Below, piece after piece: positions 5,077 through 7,457 of a stretch of 7,457 nucleotides of DNA. The notes beneath the pieces are model-generated. The model did no database searches. It was not told the origin of the DNA and saw only the letters and a program-made list of their open reading frames with translations. Position 1 is the first letter of the stretch. Each line of letters opens with the position of its first letter. A program made the position numbers and the translations under genes. Source of the DNA: Candidatus Bipolaricaulota bacterium (GTDB taxonomy: Bacteria; Bipolaricaulota; Bipolaricaulia; Bipolaricaulales; Bipolaricaulaceae); contig JAGGWU010000003.1 in the NCBI GenBank assembly GCA_021163465.1, positions 1 through 7,457 on the forward strand, read 5' to 3'.

Positions 5077-7143
5077 CTATTTCCCGCGGAGAGCCCCCCG
5101 GAACTGTAGCTCCCACAGGGCCCGGAAGAGCCCCTTCCGCGAAAGGAGCTCCTCCACCGTGCCCTCCTCCACGAGCTCCCCCTCATGTAACACCAGCACC
5201 CGGTCCATATCGCGGATGGTGGAGAGCCTGTGGGCGATGGCGATGGTGGTGCGCCCCTGCATGAGCTCGTGGAGCGAGCGCTGCACCAACGCCTCGGTGT
5301 GGGAGTCGATGCTGGAGGTGGCCTCGTCCAAGATCAGGATCCGGGGATCGGCCACCACCGCCCGGGCGAGGGATATCAGCTGCCGCTCCCCCAGGGAGAG
5401 CCTCGCCCCCCGCTCGCGCACATCGGTGGAGAACCCCCGGGGCAGGCGGGAGAGGAGCTCTTCCAGCCCCACCCGCCGAGCCGCAAACTCCACCCGCTCG
5501 GGGGGCACCCGCTCATCCCAAAGCCGGATGTTCTCCAGGATGTCGCCGGCGAAAAGGAAAACATCCTGGGGCACGATGGCCACCCTCTTGCGGAAGGCCT
5601 CGAGGTCCAGCTCCCCGAGGTCCACCCCGTCGATCAAGATCTTCCCCCGCTGGGGGCGGTAGAGGCCCAAAAGCAGGTTCACCACGGTGGTCTTCCCCGA
5701 CCCCGTGGGCCCCACAATGGCGACCCGCTCCCCCGGCCGCACCCGGAAGGAGACCCCTTTCAGCACCCACTCCTTGTCGTTGTAAGCAAACCACACGTCC
5801 CGGAACTCGATCTCTCCTCGCAAAGCGGGAAGGACCTCCGCGCCGGTCTCCTCCCGGGGGCGATCCAGGAGCCCCAGGATCCGTTCGGCCGCGGCCATGG
5901 CGGCTTGGAAGATGTTGTACCGTTCCGAGAGGTCCGAAAGCGGCCGAAAGAACATGCGCACATAACTTGTGAACGCCACCAGCGCCCCCAGGGTGAGGGT
6001 TCCCGAAAGGACCCCGCGCCCACCGTACCAGATGAGAAGAGCTATCGCGATGTGCTGCATGGCCGAGATGGCCGGGCCGAAGACGGAAAAGACAAGGAGC
6101 GAGCGCATCTGGGCCCCGTAGTAGTCGCGGTTTATCTCCGCGAAGCGGCGGAAGGAACGGACTTCCTGCAGGAAGAGCTGGATAATCTGAATTCCCGAGA
6201 GGGCCTCCTGGAGGTAAGCGTTCAGGCGGGCCAGGCGCTTGCGGGCCTCCCGGTAAGCCGACCGGGCCCTGACCCGGAACCAGGCCGTCAAACCATATAG
6301 CACCGGACTGAAGGCCAAAACGAGGAGGGCCAGGCGGGCCTCGAGGCGGAACATGATCACCATGACCCCCACCATCATGAAGATGTCCTGGACCAGGTTC
6401 ACCAGCCCCTGGGTGAACATCTCGTTGATGGCGGCCACGTCGTTGGTGGCCCGGGTCACGAGCCTTCCCACCGGCTGCTTGTCCAAAAAGGACATGGGGA
6501 GGCGCAGGATATGGGAGAAGATCTCCCGGCGCATATCGGCCATGATCCGCTGGCCCGCGTATTGGAGGGTGTAGACCTGCCCGTAAGAGAGGAAGAACCT
6601 CACGAGGAGCAACCCCAGGAAAACCAGGGCCAAAACACCGAGCGTCCGCACCGATTTTCCCCGCAGAAGCACCAACTCCTCCCGGGGGAGCTCCCGCAAC
6701 GAGCGGGCGGAAACGGCGTATCCCCCGGGAATCGGGCGGAAAAGCCGGGGATATTTGGCCGCAAGGGCGCTTCCGGGATCGCCTTCGCGCACCAAAAGGT
6801 ACCGCTCCCCGAGCTCCCCCTTCCGCTCCAGGGCCTCCCGTAACGCACGGGGAAGGAGGCTGTAACGAACGAGGTAATGTCCCTCCTGTAGTGGAATCGC
6901 TCCGGGGATAGGGGACTTCTCGGCGGTGATCTCCACCCACGGCGGGGTAAGGACGGAATCGATGGCGGTTTTGGTGATGTAGGGGAGGGCGATCTCGATC
7001 ACCGTTATCCCCCCGCTCAAGAGGAAAGCGAGGACGAAGGGCCAAATATAGGGGCGCAAGTACCGCGACAGCCGCCGCAAGAGCCTCGCATCGAAGGCCT
7101 TCCCGAGCCGTTCCTCCTCCAGATAGCTGCTCCCGTATCTCAT
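5077..7143 (-). CDS. ABC exporter half-transporter (membrane domain plus ATPase), MdlB-like, catalytic-Glu subunit
   Basis: This complete 688-residue half-transporter has an N-terminal six-helix exporter domain (about 28-415) and a C-terminal ATPase (about 443-680). The ATPase shows Walker A GPTGSGKTT (478-486), Q-loop Gln526, signature LSLGE (582-586, poor against LSGGQ), Walker B ILILDE (602-607, catalytic Glu607), D-loop SSID (610-613) and His638. Between helix 1 (about 32-55) and helix 2 (about 167-187) lie about 100 extra hydrophilic residues, predicted to be outside the membrane. They make the protein longer than the usual 580-620. The ATG at 7143 overlaps the stop of the upstream exporter gene (7140-7143), so the two are coupled and should form a heterodimer. 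The family includes multidrug, lipid and peptide exporters; the cargo cannot be read from the sequence. Confidence 0.93.
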   Translation of the reverse strand: MRYGSSYLEEERLGKAFDARLLRRLSRYLRPYIWPFVLAFLLSGGITVIEIALPYITKTAIDSVLTPPWVEITAEKSPIPGAIPLQEGHYLVRYSLLPRALREALERKGELGERYLLVREGDPGSALAAKYPRLFRPIPGGYAVSARSLRELPREELVLLRGKSVRTLGVLALVFLGLLLVRFFLSYGQVYTLQYAGQRIMADMRREIFSHILRLPMSFLDKQPVGRLVTRATNDVAAINEMFTQGLVNLVQDIFMMVGVMVIMFRLEARLALLVLAFSPVLYGLTAWFRVRARSAYREARKRLARLNAYLQEALSGIQIIQLFLQEVRSFRRFAEINRDYYGAQMRSLLVFSVFGPAISAMQHIAIALLIWYGGRGVLSGTLTLGALVAFTSYVRMFFRPLSDLSERYNIFQAAMAAAERILGLLDRPREETGAEVLPALRGEIEFRDVWFAYNDKEWVLKGVSFRVRPGERVAIVGPTGSGKTTVVNLLLGLYRPQRGKILIDGVDLGELDLEAFRKRVAIVPQDVFLFAGDILENIRLWDERVPPERVEFAARRVGLEELLSRLPRGFSTDVRERGARLSLGERQLISLARAVVADPRILILDEATSSIDSHTEALVQRSLHELMQGRTTIAIAHRLSTIRDMDRVLVLHEGELVEEGTVEELLSRKGLFRALWELQFRGALRGK

Positions 7144-7457
7144 CTCGCCAAGCTCATCTGGAGTTCATACAGTCGCGCATAAAGCCCGCCTTTGCGTACC
7201 AAATCCCGGTGGTCCCCCTCCTCCACGATCCGCCCCGCATCCAGTACGATGATCCAATCCGCATCCCGTACGGCCGATATCCGGTGGGAGATCACGATAG
7301 AGGTCCGTTCCTTGAGTACCCCACGGAGGTTCCCGATGATCTCCTCCTCCACCTTCGCGTCCACCGCCGAGAGGGTGTCGTCCAGGATGAGGATGGGGGC
7401 ATCCATGAGGATCGCCCGTGCCAGGCCCACCCGCTGCCGCTGCCCCCCGGAAAGGGA
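7140..7457 (-). CDS. ABC exporter half-transporter, MdlA-like, C-terminal part only (degenerate Walker B)
   Basis: The gene runs off the right edge; only the last 105 residues are present, in frame from base 7457. They begin with SLSGGQRQRVGLARAIL, a canonical ABC signature. Walker B then reads ILILDD (22-27), with Asp27 where the catalytic Glu normally stands, followed by the D-loop SAVD (30-33) and the H-loop His58 (SHRIS). The last residues, LYELQMSLAR, resemble the usual end of such subunits. A GTG at 7430 looks like a start but falls inside the signature helix, so it is not one. Together with the next gene this subunit should form a heterodimer, contributing LSGGQ to the active site and its own Walker motifs to the weak one. 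Confidence 0.93.
   Translation of the reverse strand, partial: SLSGGQRQRVGLARAILMDAPILILDDTLSAVDAKVEEEIIGNLRGVLKERTSIVISHRISAVRDADWIIVLDAGRIVEEGDHRDLVRKGGLYARLYELQMSLAR

Noticed and set aside
5068..5100. Candidate bidirectional terminator between the convergent genes (GGGGGC...GCCCCC)
   Set aside because: The stem is only about six pairs with an 18-base loop, lies mostly inside the exporter coding end, and has no T-run on either side.
5230..6300. Plus-strand open frame of 356 codons opposite the ABC exporter
   Set aside because: It is a shadow of the exporter: Pro-, Gly- and His-rich, no recognisable motif, and inside a gene with intact ATPase motifs.
5513..7045. Minus-strand open frame of 510 codons in another frame of the ABC exporter gene
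   Set aside because: Its translation is dominated by Gly, Pro and Arg and the correct frame has all family motifs.
7140..7430. Small separate gene starting at GTG 7430
   Set aside because: The frame stays open to the window edge and the GTG falls inside the ABC signature region, so it is part of a larger truncated gene.

Overview
The window is a compact, GC-rich bacterial segment (roughly two thirds G+C in most genes, judged by eye) carrying two blocks of genes that converge. The proteins are rich in Arg, Glu, Leu and Pro, which would fit a thermophilic or deep-branching lineage. The tRNA-guanine transglycosylase looks like a subgroup I associate from memory with candidate phyla. I cannot name the phylum with confidence; a Bipolaricaulota- or Chloroflexi-like source is only a guess.

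The left edge (1-96) is a perfect 41-bp inverted repeat around a 14-base loop. It begins exactly at base 1, so it may be an assembly or amplification artefact. An open frame with no visible start runs through it and stops at 177; it may be the tail of an upstream gene. A consensus -10 box (198-203) lies nine bases before the lgt start codon, which suggests a leaderless transcript.

Plus-strand block 1 (213-4063) has four genes, each overlapping the next: lgt (lipoprotein diacylglyceryl transferase), an exported seven-bladed WD40-type propeller of unknown function, a Qng1/DUF2419 queuosine-5'-phosphate hydrolase, and tgt (tRNA-guanine/queuine transglycosylase). The last two form a logical salvage pair: Qng1 releases queuine from queuosine 5'-phosphate and Tgt can insert the freed base into tRNA. 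The Tgt has a long internal insertion and an altered substrate loop.

Plus-strand gene 2 (4113-5066) has its own good promoter, again placed so that the transcript would be nearly leaderless. It encodes a multi-pass membrane protein of the DUF5009/HGSNAT-like acyltransferase family. Its G+C content is visibly lower than that of its neighbours.

The minus-strand block (7457 down to 5077) is the end of a pair of half-size ABC exporter genes that overlap by 4 bases. Their nucleotide-binding motifs are complementary: the partial subunit has a good LSGGQ but Asp in place of the catalytic Glu, and the complete subunit has the Glu but a poor signature. This is the pattern of a heterodimeric exporter with one degenerate ATP site. 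The complete subunit also has an unusual insertion of about 100 residues after its first membrane helix. No RNA genes, CRISPR arrays or insertion sequences were seen.
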